Shown: piece after piece, positions 20,589 through 33,887 of the stretch
Layout: the number at the start of each line of letters is the position of its first letter
Position numbering within the stretch: position 1 is the first letter of the stretch
Assembly (NCBI RefSeq): GCF_000835495.1
Contig: NW_015622542.1
Span: 5,106,485-5,170,484, forward strand
Source of the DNA: Cladophialophora immunda
Taxonomy: Eukaryota; Ascomycota; Eurotiomycetes; Chaetothyriales; Herpotrichiellaceae
Length of the DNA stretch: 64,000 nucleotides
Direction of reading: 5' to 3'
Position numbers and translations under genes: made by a program
Notes under the pieces: generated by a model
Databases searched by the model: none
Told to the model about the DNA's origin: nothing
The model's input: only the letters and a program-made list of their open reading frames with translations

Positions 20589-22250
20589 TTAGGACCGCGC
20601 CTTGACCCGAGGTGCCTTTCTTCGCGGGGTATCATCGTACGAGTCGCTGTCATCTATGACAACGACACGCCTAGATCTCTTTTTGAATGCGGGCGCGGCA
20701 GGCTGGGTTGAAGAAGGCATGGGTGCTTGTCTTCTCAGGGGCATCAAGACTGGAGCGCCAACTGCTGGAACAGGAGGAGCGAGGGGAAGAGGAACGCGGA
20801 CGACAGGGGCAGCGACAGAAGGAGGAAGGTGCGTGTAGAACTGTTCGACACGGCGAACATATCCCAAGAACGCTCCTGTGCGGGTCTCTTCCTTTCGATA
20901 CCACTCGACTGTAGTGCCTGGGGTGGCGACGAGGGTTGGGGCGGGATGAACTACGGGAGTGGGAGCTTGCTGGGCAGGCACAGCTCGAGGTATGGCCGGA
21001 TCGAGAGGATATCGAGAGTTCAGTGGCCTGTGAAGCCGTCTGGACTCACGCTCCCTCTGCTGCACCTCGCGAACCCTCTGCTTGTGCTGCTGATGATTTT
21101 CTCGCCTGTGCGCGAGCCTTCGAGCTCTGGCCGCAGCCTCTCGTTGACGTTGGACACCCTCTTCATACCATTTTTCGCTGTGCCTCAGATAGCCAGTTGG
21201 CTGGGGGAAGGCGCGGGATGGATTGGAAAACCTTGATGAAGACGCGGACAACGGGGTTGGCGCAGATTCCGGTGCTGAGCGATTCGAGGGACCTGCAGTG
21301 TTAGCGTACTCGGTGACTCGAGTGAAGTCTATCTCCCCCAGCTCGGAATTAACCACCGGAAGGTGGCTGAAGTCGAGCTCTGGAAGTTCTTGTTGCAGGG
21401 CCTGAGGAAACTGTGGCATTGGGACTGGGCGAGGCGGCGAAAGTGGTCTATACCCGACTCCGTAATCTTGAGGGTTCACGAAGGCGTCAGCCAGAGGATC
21501 CTGGGGAGCTGAGTTTGAAGCCTGTGGGGCCAGCAGTTCGGAGTATCCGAAAAAATCAGCGAGAGAGTTCATGGGGCGAGGCTGCAATTGAACCTCCTCA
21601 GGGACGAGAGGGAAGCGTGATTCAGGGGCGTTGTTGGACACTCCAAGAGGTAAAGGAGATCCTATATCCAGTTCTGTCTGGTGGGAAAACCAGAAGTCAG
21701 GATCGAACGTGTCGAGATCGGTCAGACTTTGAGCAGCTTGTGAGCGGTTGTCTGCTGGGACGACCTCATCATTAGCTGGCTCCTGGAGAACGAAACCTAG
21801 ATCAAGGAAATCATAGTGGTCGGCATTGACAAAGGGCTCTTGGGCAGGCGTACCATAATCAGCGAAATGGAAGTCGGCCAAGAAGTCGCCTTCAAAATAA
21901 TCCTCGGGACGAAATTCGGTACCAGGAACAGCAGGGTTCAAGTCTGGGAAAGTAGTGTCAGGTGGATTGAGATCCGTTTCAGCCGCGGTATCAGGGAGGC
22001 CGGAGTCGAGCTCTATCGGCGAGGCATATTGAGGTGCATCGGGGAACACTGGGACGTAGGGAAGGTTGTTTGTTGGACGTATCGTCGGCAAGAATGGGTC
22101 AAGAGGATTGACTGTCAGGTGCAGACGATTCTGCTCGAAGAGTTCTTCAAGTGAGCTAGAATTGGAGAATTCAGACTCGCTGTCAGAATTTATGAAGGTC
22201 CAGCCTTCGAGTGGTGGAAATGGGGTTGATCCTTCAGGTTGGGACGCCAT
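20589..22250 (-). CDS. Disordered acidic protein with basic coiled coil and SUMO-interaction-like tail, 553 aa
   Basis: Single exon, no recognisable family. The N-terminal 300 residues are acidic and rich in Pro, Phe, Asp, Trp and Tyr, with repeated acidic-aromatic patches (DYFEGDFLADFHFADYG, FDPDFWF) of the kind seen in transcription activation domains. Residues about 355-410 form a strongly charged Arg/Gln/Glu helix beginning EKWYEEGVQRQREAAARARR, likely a coiled coil. A Pro/Val-rich linker follows. The C-terminus has KKRSRR, then VVVIDDSDSYDD, then basic residues: a hydrophobic core plus acidic run that fits a SUMO-interaction motif beside a nuclear signal. A nuclear regulator is a reasonable inference, but no DNA-binding fold is visible. 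The start is the first ATG in the open frame. Confidence 0.75.
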   Translation of the reverse strand: MASQPEGSTPFPPLEGWTFINSDSESEFSNSSSLEELFEQNRLHLTVNPLDPFLPTIRPTNNLPYVPVFPDAPQYASPIELDSGLPDTAAETDLNPPDTTFPDLNPAVPGTEFRPEDYFEGDFLADFHFADYGTPAQEPFVNADHYDFLDLGFVLQEPANDEVVPADNRSQAAQSLTDLDTFDPDFWFSHQTELDIGSPLPLGVSNNAPESRFPLVPEEVQLQPRPMNSLADFFGYSELLAPQASNSAPQDPLADAFVNPQDYGVGYRPLSPPRPVPMPQFPQALQQELPELDFSHLPVVNSELGEIDFTRVTEYANTAGPSNRSAPESAPTPLSASSSRFSNPSRAFPQPTGYLRHSEKWYEEGVQRQREAAARARRLAHRRENHQQHKQRVREVQQRERESRRLHRPLNSRYPLDPAIPRAVPAQQAPTPVVHPAPTLVATPGTTVEWYRKEETRTGAFLGYVRRVEQFYTHLPPSVAAPVVRVPLPLAPPVPAVGAPVLMPLRRQAPMPSSTQPAAPAFKKRSRRVVVIDDSDSYDDTPRRKAPRVKARS

Positions 22251-22887
22251 TTTGAAAGGGGTGATCGCCGAATCTGCTTGGTTCTAGAAGTTGCTTGTGA
22301 ACGGGAGCAAATGTGCGATCGATTGAGAAACCCTTTCAAGGGCGCTGGTGATTGCGTTGGAAGGATGGAGAACCAAAACGCCACTGATGCGCATCTCCTG
22401 ACCCATCTTATAGTTTTCGTGCTTCGATAACAAGAGGGACATTTTGCCAGGAACACAAGGGCATTCTGATCGGATAAAGACACCAAACAGCAAGCGGCTG
22501 AGACAAAAGGCAAGCCCCAGAAGTATGCCAATGATACACAAGGCAGCTTGTTGGCCTCGGATTCTGTGAAAGATTAACGTTCTCCATGCCCTTTGTGAAA
22601 ACAATGCCATTCAGCCTTTGTCGGAGGTTCAGGTATCCTAGATTGTCACTTGCAGTCTTTATCTGCCTTGTCAGCCCAGATGAGGTGCCTTGTCCATGTA
22701 TCACAGGAACAAAGCACGCGAGATGAGTTTGTGGCGGCGGCAGTGATGAGGCAGCCGCAACGATGAGGCAACAGCAATACAGCCCGCATGGCTCGTCATC
22801 TCGTCCTGGATATCTGTCGACCCTTTGGCTCGCTAGTTCCTTCTTCTCCAACATCACGCAAAGACTGCTCGTGCCTTGAAGTACAAG
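22251..22887. other. Divergent promoter spacer
   Basis: Between the starts of the minus-strand acidic protein and the small membrane protein. Minus-strand frames of 108 to 203 codons occur here but have no protein-family features. Presumed to be promoters for both neighbours. Confidence 0.45.
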
Positions 22888-23232
22888 ATGGGTTCCGCCG
22901 GTGCTACTATTGGCATTGTTATGCTCGTCATCATTATTCTGGCCGTGGTTGTGGGCATCATTGGATGTCTCCGTCGGAAGCAAGAGGCCCCTCCTTCGAA
23001 CAGCGTCAACCGTCGACAATACAACGAACGCTGGCCAAGTGAGTCCTATGGCACACGGCAGTCAGGTCGGACAAATCGGGTCAATGGTAAGACGGCAAGA
23101 GAGAGAGGAGAGGTTGATCCGTGGGAGCCCCGACGCGACGTGAGGATGCACCCGATCAAGCCCGCTCGAGTTCGCCGTGTCCACGGTGAAGCCTACTTCA
23201 CCGAGCGCTTCAATCACGATAACTGGGTCTGA
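22888..23232 (+). CDS. Small single-pass membrane protein, 114 aa
   Basis: Single exon, starting at the ATG in AAGATGGG; the frame is open slightly upstream but without another ATG. The short N-terminus is followed at once by a strongly hydrophobic Ile/Val/Gly segment at residues 7-31 (starting TIGIVMLVII, ending GIIGC), then basic LRRKQ. By the positive-inside rule this suggests a lumenal or extracellular N-terminus and a cytosolic tail. The tail is polar and Arg-rich, ending in a conserved-looking block RRVHGEAYFTERFNHDNWV. There is no domain I can name. A GTGAGT lies at 23041, but no intron is needed because the frame stays open to a stop. Small membrane anchors of this kind are often overlooked; function unknown. 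Confidence 0.6.
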   Translation: MGSAGATIGIVMLVIIILAVVVGIIGCLRRKQEAPPSNSVNRRQYNERWPSESYGTRQSGRTNRVNGKTARERGEVDPWEPRRDVRMHPIKPARVRRVHGEAYFTERFNHDNWV

Positions 23233-23943
23233 AGGTGATACATTGTTGTACTATCGGGTAGATCAAGGGTAGGTGTTGGGTAGTGGAAGTAGGAGGAGTC
23301 AACTGGAGGATGTCGGAGTGAGTTCGATGGGTACCTAATATACATAATGGGCGGATGGGATATGATAGATGGGTTGATGTAGTTGCAGTAATGAATGCAG
23401 GAGTGTCGGCAGCCTTGCTCGGACATATCGGGCGGATATAAGATGAGGCTCGGCCGAGACAATGGCCGAGATGTGTCGGACAACATCATCCTGATCATCC
23501 TCCCAACCATGCAACAATCCCAGTGGCTTGATGGCATCTTCGTACGGCCCCCAACGCCGACATTTGGCGACTTCTCTTCCGCATCGCTCCTTTCATACAG
23601 CTCGAGTGTTTCAACAATGGTTTCTGCCTATTTTCAAGTGGTGTCGTGAAAATTGATGCTTCTCTCAAGCTGTGGATGACAATATCAAGCCATCGCTCGA
23701 ACACCTCTTCGCGCATTAAACAAACTGCTGGCATTTTCGAAAATTCATATTCTGTATAGGCTGGGCTCTAGTTGAATCTCGCACCATCTTGATATCCCGG
23801 CTCGGTCTTCAACCAATCACCACCGGAGCACTTGGACCAGGGCCGAGGGGCGCGGCTATCAAAGCACTCTTTGCCCGTCAAGCTCGCGTTTATCGACCCT
23901 CGGTGTTAGACCATCGGCCGCCCAAAGCTCGATCCCAACAGCC
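23233..23943. other. Spacer upstream of the Zn2Cys6 regulator
   Basis: No gene supported. Frames of 60 to 107 codons on both strands overlap and show no family features. Expected to hold the 3' end of the membrane-protein gene and the promoter of the regulator. Confidence 0.5.
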
Positions 23944-26300
23944 ATGGGTCCCAAACGCCGTCGCCTGGCACTCTCCTGTGTGGCCTGCAGGCGAAGGAAG
24001 GTGAAGTGTGATAGGACGTATCCAACATGTGTGCGGTGTCAGAAGGGAGGTGTGAGTTGTGACTACGTCTCTTATACCAAGCAGGACAGTGCTCTCCCTA
24101 CTCCCTCTGAGGAAAGTCCGCAGCTTCGGAGAGAGGCTTCGGTCACCTCTTGGACTGGTAAGTCTTCTAATACATGCTCCCCAATAAACCCGCAGATCAA
24201 TTTTACCCAGCATGTTTTTCTGTTAGTTTTGTTGTCCTTCAAGTGATATCTTGAGTAAGAACTGACACTATGCAAACACTAGAACACGCCGACGTTTGGC
24301 ATGCCCGGTCAAAAGAGCACGAGAGTGCCCGAAACCACGAGGAGAGTCAACAATCTGGCTCCTCGCAACCTCGCACCCAAACAAAGTCTCTGCGAGAGCT
24401 ACAGGACCGAGTGTTCGATCTGGAAACCCATGTCAGGGCGGCGGGGACGCGTCCCATCTCGCCGGCGGTGTATCTCGGTCTCGGCCATTCCGCCGGTTCA
24501 GGGGCAAGCACCGACAAGAATGCGTTACATGACCACGAACGAGCCTTGCTCCGGGGTAAAGGCTTCAAAACGCAGTACTTTGGTCCGAGTCATGGAGCTA
24601 ATTTACTTCTACAATTCGAGGAACTTTCCCGCTTTGTCAAGGATATCCTGCAGCGACTGCCAACACTCGAAAAATCCAGAAATATCTGGAAACAACAACG
24701 CCGGGACCTGAACGCGAACTTGATCCTTCCAGAGTTCGACACCCTGTTATCGCTGGTCCCCGAACAGAACCGTACAGATGCGTTAGTGCAAGAATATTTC
24801 GAGACGCTCGAGACCACATATCGTGTTCTGCATGCACCGACCTTCTTCCGCAAGTACAAGGAGTTCTGGGCATCGTCCAGAGACTCCTCCTCGGGGTTCC
24901 TTGTACAACTTCTTCTCGTATGCGCGAGCGTAAACTGCTCCGTAGCCGGCGGCCCTACAGGGTTCGTCGGCCGGAGTTCCGTTTGCCGTGATGCAGCCGT
25001 TAAATGGATTGAAGTTTGCGAGAGTTGGCTAGAGCTGCAGAGTCAGAAGCACATGACACTAGAAGTCTTTCAGGTCCGCGTCCTCCTGGTGATTGCCATG
25101 AAGCTGAACTGTGTCAAGGTCAAGCGAGAATGGACTGTATCAGGACATCTGCTACGTCAAGCCATGTCGTCTGGACTGCATCGCGAGCCAACATTTTTGA
25201 GCAACACCATCTCAGTCTTCGACCAGGAGATGCGCAGGAGGCTGTGGTTCACAATACTCGAGCTTGATATCCAAAACACCCTCGACCGTGGTGTGGGGCC
25301 AAGCATTGGTCCATTCGACTGGGACACCTTGCCACCCTTGAACCTCCACGATGAAGACTTTGATGAGTCGACGGAAAAGATGCCCTCGGCCAGGCCTATG
25401 ACCGAGTTCACCCGTACATCATTCATTTGCCTAGCCCATCAACATTTACCGCTCCGCCTGGAGATAATATCCAGGATCAACAGCATTCGTATCTGCCTTG
25501 AAAGTGATACTGCCATCGAGCTTGATCAAAAGATCCGGCAGACCTTGGACAATCTCCCCAAGTGGTCTGATCACGCTGCAGGTGCGATGGCAGAAGCTCT
25601 CTCGGAGCTGCTCCTCTACGAGATTCTGTTGCTCATGCATCAGCCGTTTGCCACTCAGGTCGACGCCCCCGCAAGGCACTTCTACTCGAGGGCCGCCCGG
25701 CGCGACGCAGCACTGTCGACGATGAGGATTTTTACCGGACTGCGGCCCAGTAGTAGAAGGACCTATATCAACCTTCGGGATGATTTGTTCCGAGCTTGCC
25801 TTGCAACTTGCCATGATCTCGTCGTCTCAGCACGATCGAGAGAGGAATTATTACAAGATCAGACCATTGCTGAAAACCTGATCGAGCAGGGCGTCAATGT
25901 GATGGAAGAACGCATCAAAAGGGTCGGCCAAGGGTTTCATACGTATTGGCTCACCTGCAGCGCCCTGGGGCTGCTGCATTCAAAACTCTCTCCAGAGGAA
26001 CCGGCAGAAAAGTTCGCACAGGAGACCGCTGACCGGGTAGCCACTCTCCAGGGCTACATGATGTCGCAGCAGATTCCGCCTGTCGGAAACAGCAACGGCG
26101 TCGAAGATGTCACCATGAGCACAGCCAACACGCTGGTAGGAATGAGTGCCCTGCCAACACCCGGTCAACCTCTACCGGAGCTTGATCCGTTTGTGACAAC
26201 GACCACCGATCCATTCAATACCTTTCCTGAGACATTGTTCGACTTTGATATCACGGATCTCTGGAACATGGGAGGCATCGGGGGAAGCACACACTATTGA
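23944..26300 (+). CDS. Zn2Cys6 fungal transcription factor, 743 aa
   Basis: Two exons: 23944-24157 and 24283-26300, with a 125-nt intron (GTAAGT...CTAG) that falls after the DNA-binding domain. The Zn2Cys6 cluster is complete: C12, C15, C22, C29, C32 and C39 (CVACRRRKVKC ... CVRCQKGGVSC), with the usual basic first loop. The second exon starts with a linker, then REL.QDRVFDLE as a probable dimerisation helix. The middle-homology region (fungal_trans type) spans about residues 220-480, with SGLHREP and MRRRLWFTILELD matching its hallmark segment. The tail is Thr/Pro/Phe-rich and may activate. Such factors act in the nucleus as dimers on CGG half-sites. Targets are unknown; no biosynthetic cluster surrounds it. 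Confidence 0.9.
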
Positions 26301-27049
26301 TAGAGTTAGGTCCTGCTTGATGAGCAGGATGGGATAGCATCACCCCTCAAAAGAAGTCTTCAAATCCTATGACGGCATATTGCTTCGCTGAACGCTGCAT
26401 CGCAACACTGCTGACAGAACACTGCTCACAGAACAGCCGAGTAAATTTTGTCATCGACATGCGAAGGCGAGGTCATTAGACACAATTTTCCGCCGCATTG
26501 AACACTGGTGCAAGGGCTCTCGAAAGGCATCCAGCCAAGCAGCCACGCAGCCCAGCCATGTGAAATTCGTTCCACTTGCTGCAAATTGTTCGGAGGTCGG
26601 GATTCGGCCTTGCTCCGCCTCATGGCGATCGTCAGCCACGTTCTCCAGTTAAAGCAAGCTTAGTAGGTCTCCTCTCTCCTATCCGAAACCATGGTATCCC
26701 TGTCCGTCCTCGACACTAGCCGCCCGTGCGAGAGCGTTCAACGTCCCTGAAACCTAGCAATATCCAATGTTTAAGGGGCAAAACACGGCACAGATGGCAC
26801 TACAATGATTGAGCCCAAATCCATGACACCCCAAAGGTGGCTTCATCCAAAGAATCACCAGCGGTTGCTCGCCGTAGCGTCTTTCCCACTTGTTCTATAC
26901 TCGATGCGCTGGGTCCAAGCTGATTGACGATCAATCAGCCCCTGCCTTATACTCCTACTGGTTTGTGTTCTCTTCTCTTCCGATCTGAAATATGTGTTTC
27001 CGCCTGATCGCGGCTTGGATATGTGAACCTTCTTCGCGCGACGAGAGCC
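26301..27049. other. Intergenic spacer
   Basis: No gene seen. Just downstream of the regulator stop, GTCCTGCTTGATGAGCAGGA (about 26310-26329) forms a short inverted repeat. The region before 27050 should contain the promoter of the kelch-like gene. Confidence 0.45.
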
Positions 27050-28927
27050 ATGTTGGCGACGGTTCTTTTCATTACTCTGCTATGCTCGTCAACAGCTTTA
27101 TCTTCTGTGTCACGCAGGGCGACCACGAACTTGGACCCTGCCTGGGCTTATAATGCTTCACAGTTCTACAGGCGTTGCTCGCAGGCGAGTACGATTATTT
27201 CTGTCCATCCACCGGATGTGTGACTAAACCCTCTTACAGGTATCGTAATCGGCGACTACCTCTATATAGACGGCGGCGAGATTTATTACCTTGATGATCA
27301 AAAGTCGCCGCGAAGCCTACCATTAAATTCAACTTACTCCGTCAGCTTGACATCGACCTGGACCAATCGCTCGATATCTCTGAATCCCATCGCCAAAGGC
27401 TCAGCGCCGGTCTTGAACGGAGCGAATGTGTGGCCGGATGACGCTGGCACCTCGTTTTATTCATTCAATGGGATCGTGAGCCAGGCTTATACGACACCGC
27501 CCGAGCCGCCACCGGACCAGCTGTGGCAGTTTTTGCCTGATGGCAGTTCAGGAAGCTGGACCATTGTGGATGCACCAAATCTGAAGAGACTGAACAAGGC
27601 CGGCTCAACATCTGGGAATGGATCCTCATATATCCTCGGAGGTTGGGGGAGTTGGCTGACCGACTCGGAATACTCCAGTAATACTGCGTTAAGACATCCA
27701 GGAGGTGGTTTGGTGACATACAACTTGGACACTCGGACGTGGGCAAACCAGAGTATTGCAGAACTGGCGCCCTCAGGCTGGTCATACGAGGCTGAATTCC
27801 ATTATCTCGAAGGGCTGCAGCGGGACGGACTGTTGCTTGCTATGGGTGGAGCCACAGCGCCGCCTGGACCTATCTCCTCCGGAGGACAGACCTTGAACTC
27901 CTACGGATATGTTAGTCTTTTCGATACTGCTACCGGGACGTGGTATAATCAGTCGACGACAGGCGATATTCCAGTCCAGCGGTATGACACATGTTCAGTC
28001 GGTGTCCAAGGGGACAATGGCACGTTCGAGGTACGTTATAGTGTGGCAGGATGCGCTGAACACATTCTGATTGTCTCTAGATTTTCCTGTATGGAGGCTC
28101 CGTGGTACCACCTCAGACGACGCAGCCAACAGATCAGCAATCCAACATCGACTTGGCCAAGGTGTCCATCCTGTCCTTACCATCTTTTCACTGGCACACG
28201 ACGGCACTGAATCCTAAGCATTCACGGGCTAAGCACAGCTGCAATCTAGCTGGCAACAGGCAGATGATTGTTGTCGGTGGTGCCATTGCCAATGTTGCGA
28301 ACGCCCATCAGACAAAAGATCCATGGGCACAGGGGCTGGGAGTTTTCGACATGACCGAGCTAGAATGGAAGGACTCTTATGATCCGTCTGCTGCGACTTA
28401 CCAGACACCAAACATCGTCAAGCAATATATCTCGGCGAATGGACAATACCCTACGACCTGGGATTCCCAGACAGTTGAATCGTGGCTTTCGGCCAAAGGC
28501 AAGTCTACCCTCCCATTTACACGCCTATTGATCTAACATACCAACAGCAGCCCCGAACCCCACCAGCTCGTCTAGTCCAGCAAGCTCAAGCCCTGCTTCT
28601 AACGGTGGCAGCGGCAGTAGCAATACCGGTGCAATTGTCGGAGGTGTTGTGGGCGGTGTCGGCGGACTCCTCATTCTAGGATCGGCGTTCTTCTATCGCC
28701 GTCACCAAAGATCCCGGAGAATCGGTCGACAATCACTCAACTCCGAGGAACTCATTACTCGCGATCAAGAACAGCCGCATGGCGACGCTTCCTCTATGGT
28801 TGATATGACATCACACCCTGAGGAACTCGCCGCCACCGAACCTCGTACTGAGCTCCCAGGGATGCCTGTTGGTTTCGCAACGCCAGCTGCCAAGGAAGCG
28901 GCGCACGGCGCCCACGAGTTGCCGTGA
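27050..28927 (+). CDS. Secreted kelch-like single-pass membrane protein, 575 aa
   Basis: Four exons: 27050-27188, 27240-28030, 28081-28498 and 28548-28927. The start is the first real ATG, because the open frame upstream has only a GTG. Residues 1-19 form a signal peptide (MLATVLFITLLCSSTALS). The ectodomain carries kelch-like blade signatures: DYLYIDGGEI, GGLVTYNLDTRTW, LLAMGGA, ATGTWYNQS, FLYGG and MIVVGGA. A Ser/Pro/Gly-rich stalk leads to one membrane span of Gly/Val/Leu (about 476-498, starting GAIVGGVVGG), a basic stop-transfer RRHQRSRR, and a tail of about 75 residues. This is the plan of fungal cell-surface kelch proteins; ligand unknown. The last intron has donor AG|GCAAGT, a GC-AG intron, and this choice is required to keep frame into the stalk. 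Confidence 0.85.
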
Positions 28928-29775
28928 AGGAGACATATCTCGGCCAGGCAAGCCACCGATTTGTCACGATGATCAACATCGAAGAGTGACAACTCTCCAA
29001 CGCCTCAAGCTCGGTCAGAAGCCCATGCAGCAACGCCGTGCCGGTGCAAGAAGTGTGTTACCAAAAGCCACATGGAGATTCGTCTCCAGCAGATGCATAC
29101 GTCCTGGATATGCTCTTGTTCCACGAGGCTGTTTCACTCCAATTGCAGCATGTCAGGCTCCAGATCCCTGCCATGATCGTCCGTGGCTAAAGATGCCGGT
29201 ACGCAACATGGGCAATGTGTGAGACAAGGATGGACAATGTCCACTCGCCGATCTGGCACTGATTCCTAAGCCGCTATGGCTGAGGCAGAGTGGTTACCTA
29301 GATAAAGATACTTGTCCTTCTCGAGAAGTCAGAGAGAGGATCTCTGACTGGTTTTGGAGAGGACATGTTCCTAATCCCAAATGAGAGATGGATGCGTGAT
29401 ACAGTAAATAGAAAAGTCGTATCTTTCCAAAGGTGAGGGGACAAGATGAGCTCGGCATCGATCTGCCTTGTCCTTTGATGCCAAGACATGGGATCAGTTC
29501 ACTTGCCACATCTGGTATAGCCAATCGCTAGCGGCCGGCTGCAGGCTTTGCATTTTCGCCTTCCCGGTATTTCTAAAATTTCGCCCTTCGCCCCTTCTTC
29601 CTTGTCACAACAATCTCTTCTCACCTCTTGCTCACTTCACTTTTTTCCCTCTCATACCTTCTCTCACGCTTCTCCTCCTTCCACACGACGAGTTGACTCT
29701 GTACAGTCGATTCTTACCCCCATCCCCCTCTTAATCATCGATTCTACACACAGGTGACGGACTTCGGCGCCCACC
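28928..29775. other. Intergenic spacer upstream of dbp2
   Basis: No gene supported. From about 29490 to the ATG at 29776 the sequence is T/C-rich (TTCTCACC, CTTCTCC steps) without ATG, consistent with a short start-codon-free leader of the helicase gene. Confidence 0.5.
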
Positions 29776-32079
<2,304 letters not shown>

Positions 32080-33550
32080 AGCATGGTATCGAACGAGTCG
32101 ATCGCTCGAGGCGACATACCAACGGTGAGGACGACGACCACCCGTTTCCGTCACCTCGCAAGTCTTGTCACGCATACATCTTTCCTTCACCGTTCAAAGA
32201 GACAATAGACTTGTTTTGTGCATTACTGCCATGTCAGGCTCAGGCGTCAGGAGGGGTCGGAGATGGGAAAGATAGATTGTTTCTGTCTATGAGCTGAGGG
32301 CAACTTTCCTCCCCCTCGGCAGGTTTTATGCATTCATGGGGTTTTCAGGGTCGCGGGAGCAGCGGGGCTCCTTGCTGCAGAAGATTTGAGCAAAATGGTG
32401 ATAGAGCTGGTGTCTATGACGATTCCCATGCCTCATTCCATATCTTGATTGGGGAGAGAGAAGTGATATGGAAGGCATGTCTTCGGCACAAGCGTGCAGC
32501 ATTGTGACCATTGGTCAAAAGACAATAGACATAGAGACTACTTGCTACATAGCTTGAGTGTACAATCGTGCAATTGCCATTGATGAAAGTTGCAGTATCG
32601 TGATCACGGTGTTCGATGAGTTTGTTTCGACTGAATTGATTTGAATTCCGAATAATGGAGTACAAGATACGTGCGAGCGGGAGTTGTTGGACCACGAGGG
32701 ATATATGGAGGTATAGGAGCTGTATGTATTCGCTATGTTTAAATCCATCCATGTATCGAGATGTTGTCATGACCGATTCCAATGTGGCGGAAAGTGTTAT
32801 GCAAAGCGGATATATTCTTGCGAGAGGGGAGGAAGCAATTTTCGACGTTTCGGAGTGTTTTTTCCCCCTCCTGATATCTCTTTGTAGTTTCTCTCTTTTC
32901 GGGGGTTTGGTCCTCGCTCGCTGCCTGCCTTTGTCCCCGTCTAATGTATATATATATATCAATGTGTCTCGACTGGTATACAGGATACAGTGTACAGTAG
33001 GTAGATGGGTATCTCAACGAGCATATTTTCCCGCATAAGCTTTGTTCATATCTCCCTGCTCTACCTGCTCGTTCTACCTGTGATCATTACAGCGTTGGGT
33101 TTCAGGATACAGAGGCGCAGGGCACAGGTCAAAGGCCAGAGGGCAGGTCGAGAGGAGGTCGAGGAAGTGCAAGGTAAACAGAGGGAGGGAGACGAGTGGG
33201 AGGGATTGGGGGGGGGGGGGACGATTTATCCGTCCACCTACAGTATCAACGTATCTCTCACTCGAACTCGGTCTCGTGGATTGATCGACATTGGTCTCCC
33301 TCGAATCACCACTGGCCTGACGAGAAGATGCTCTTGGAGGATGAGGTTCCCCTCGTGAGATTTGTGACTGGGCGACGGTGCGACCTGGTGACCTTGGCCG
33401 GCAGAAAGTGCGAGAAACAGGAGCGAAGAATTGGTCGAGGTGGTGGTATCATTCCATGAGCGTCTCATCTTTCGAATCAAACGTGTACCTACTGTAAACT
33501 CTGGGTAGGCAGTCCGTCGGTCGACATGGCGACACGTTCGGCCGGTCTGG

Positions 33551-33580
33551 CTAACTAATTCACTAACTAACTAACCAACT
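33551..33580 (+). repeat. CTAA tetranucleotide repeat, imperfect
   Basis: Interrupted tandem CTAA/CCAA units in the spacer downstream of dbp2. Simple-sequence repeat only. Confidence 0.7.
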
Positions 33581-33845
33581 ACATACGTCGTAGGAATCCT
33601 CTGCTCGCTGGCTTGCTGGCCGGGTGACTGGGGTCGTTGGTATAGTCATGTCTATCTATCGTGTGCTCAGTACTCTGCTCTACTCTACTCAACTTAAGGC
33701 CCCAGCAACCAGATGCTCTTTTCAATCCATTCAAACTGCCAGGGACTTGCAAGGGTGTAGCCCTGACACGGGAAGAGCAGCTCTGTTATGTCCGCCACTA
33801 GAATCAGTGCTGTGACATCGCCTGGACTCGTAACGAGCAATGGGT

Positions 33846-33887
33846 GGGAGGGAGGGAGGGAGGGAGGGAGGGAGGGAGGGAGGGAGG
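33846..33887 (+). repeat. GGGA microsatellite, ten units
   Basis: Ten perfect GGGA units followed by GG. G-runs of three spaced by single A make a strong G-quadruplex candidate on the + strand. Likely length-polymorphic between strains. Confidence 0.95.

Noticed and set aside
23041..23062. GTGAGT inside the small membrane protein gene as a possible intron donor.
   Set aside because: The only close in-frame acceptor would give an intron of about 23 nt, far below the fungal minimum, and the frame is open without splicing.
33005..33460. Hydrophobic-start ORF (MGISTSIFSRISFVHISLLYLL...) downstream of dbp2.
   Set aside because: The frame runs into a low-complexity stretch around a run of 13 G and shows no conserved block; it is probably spacer sequence.
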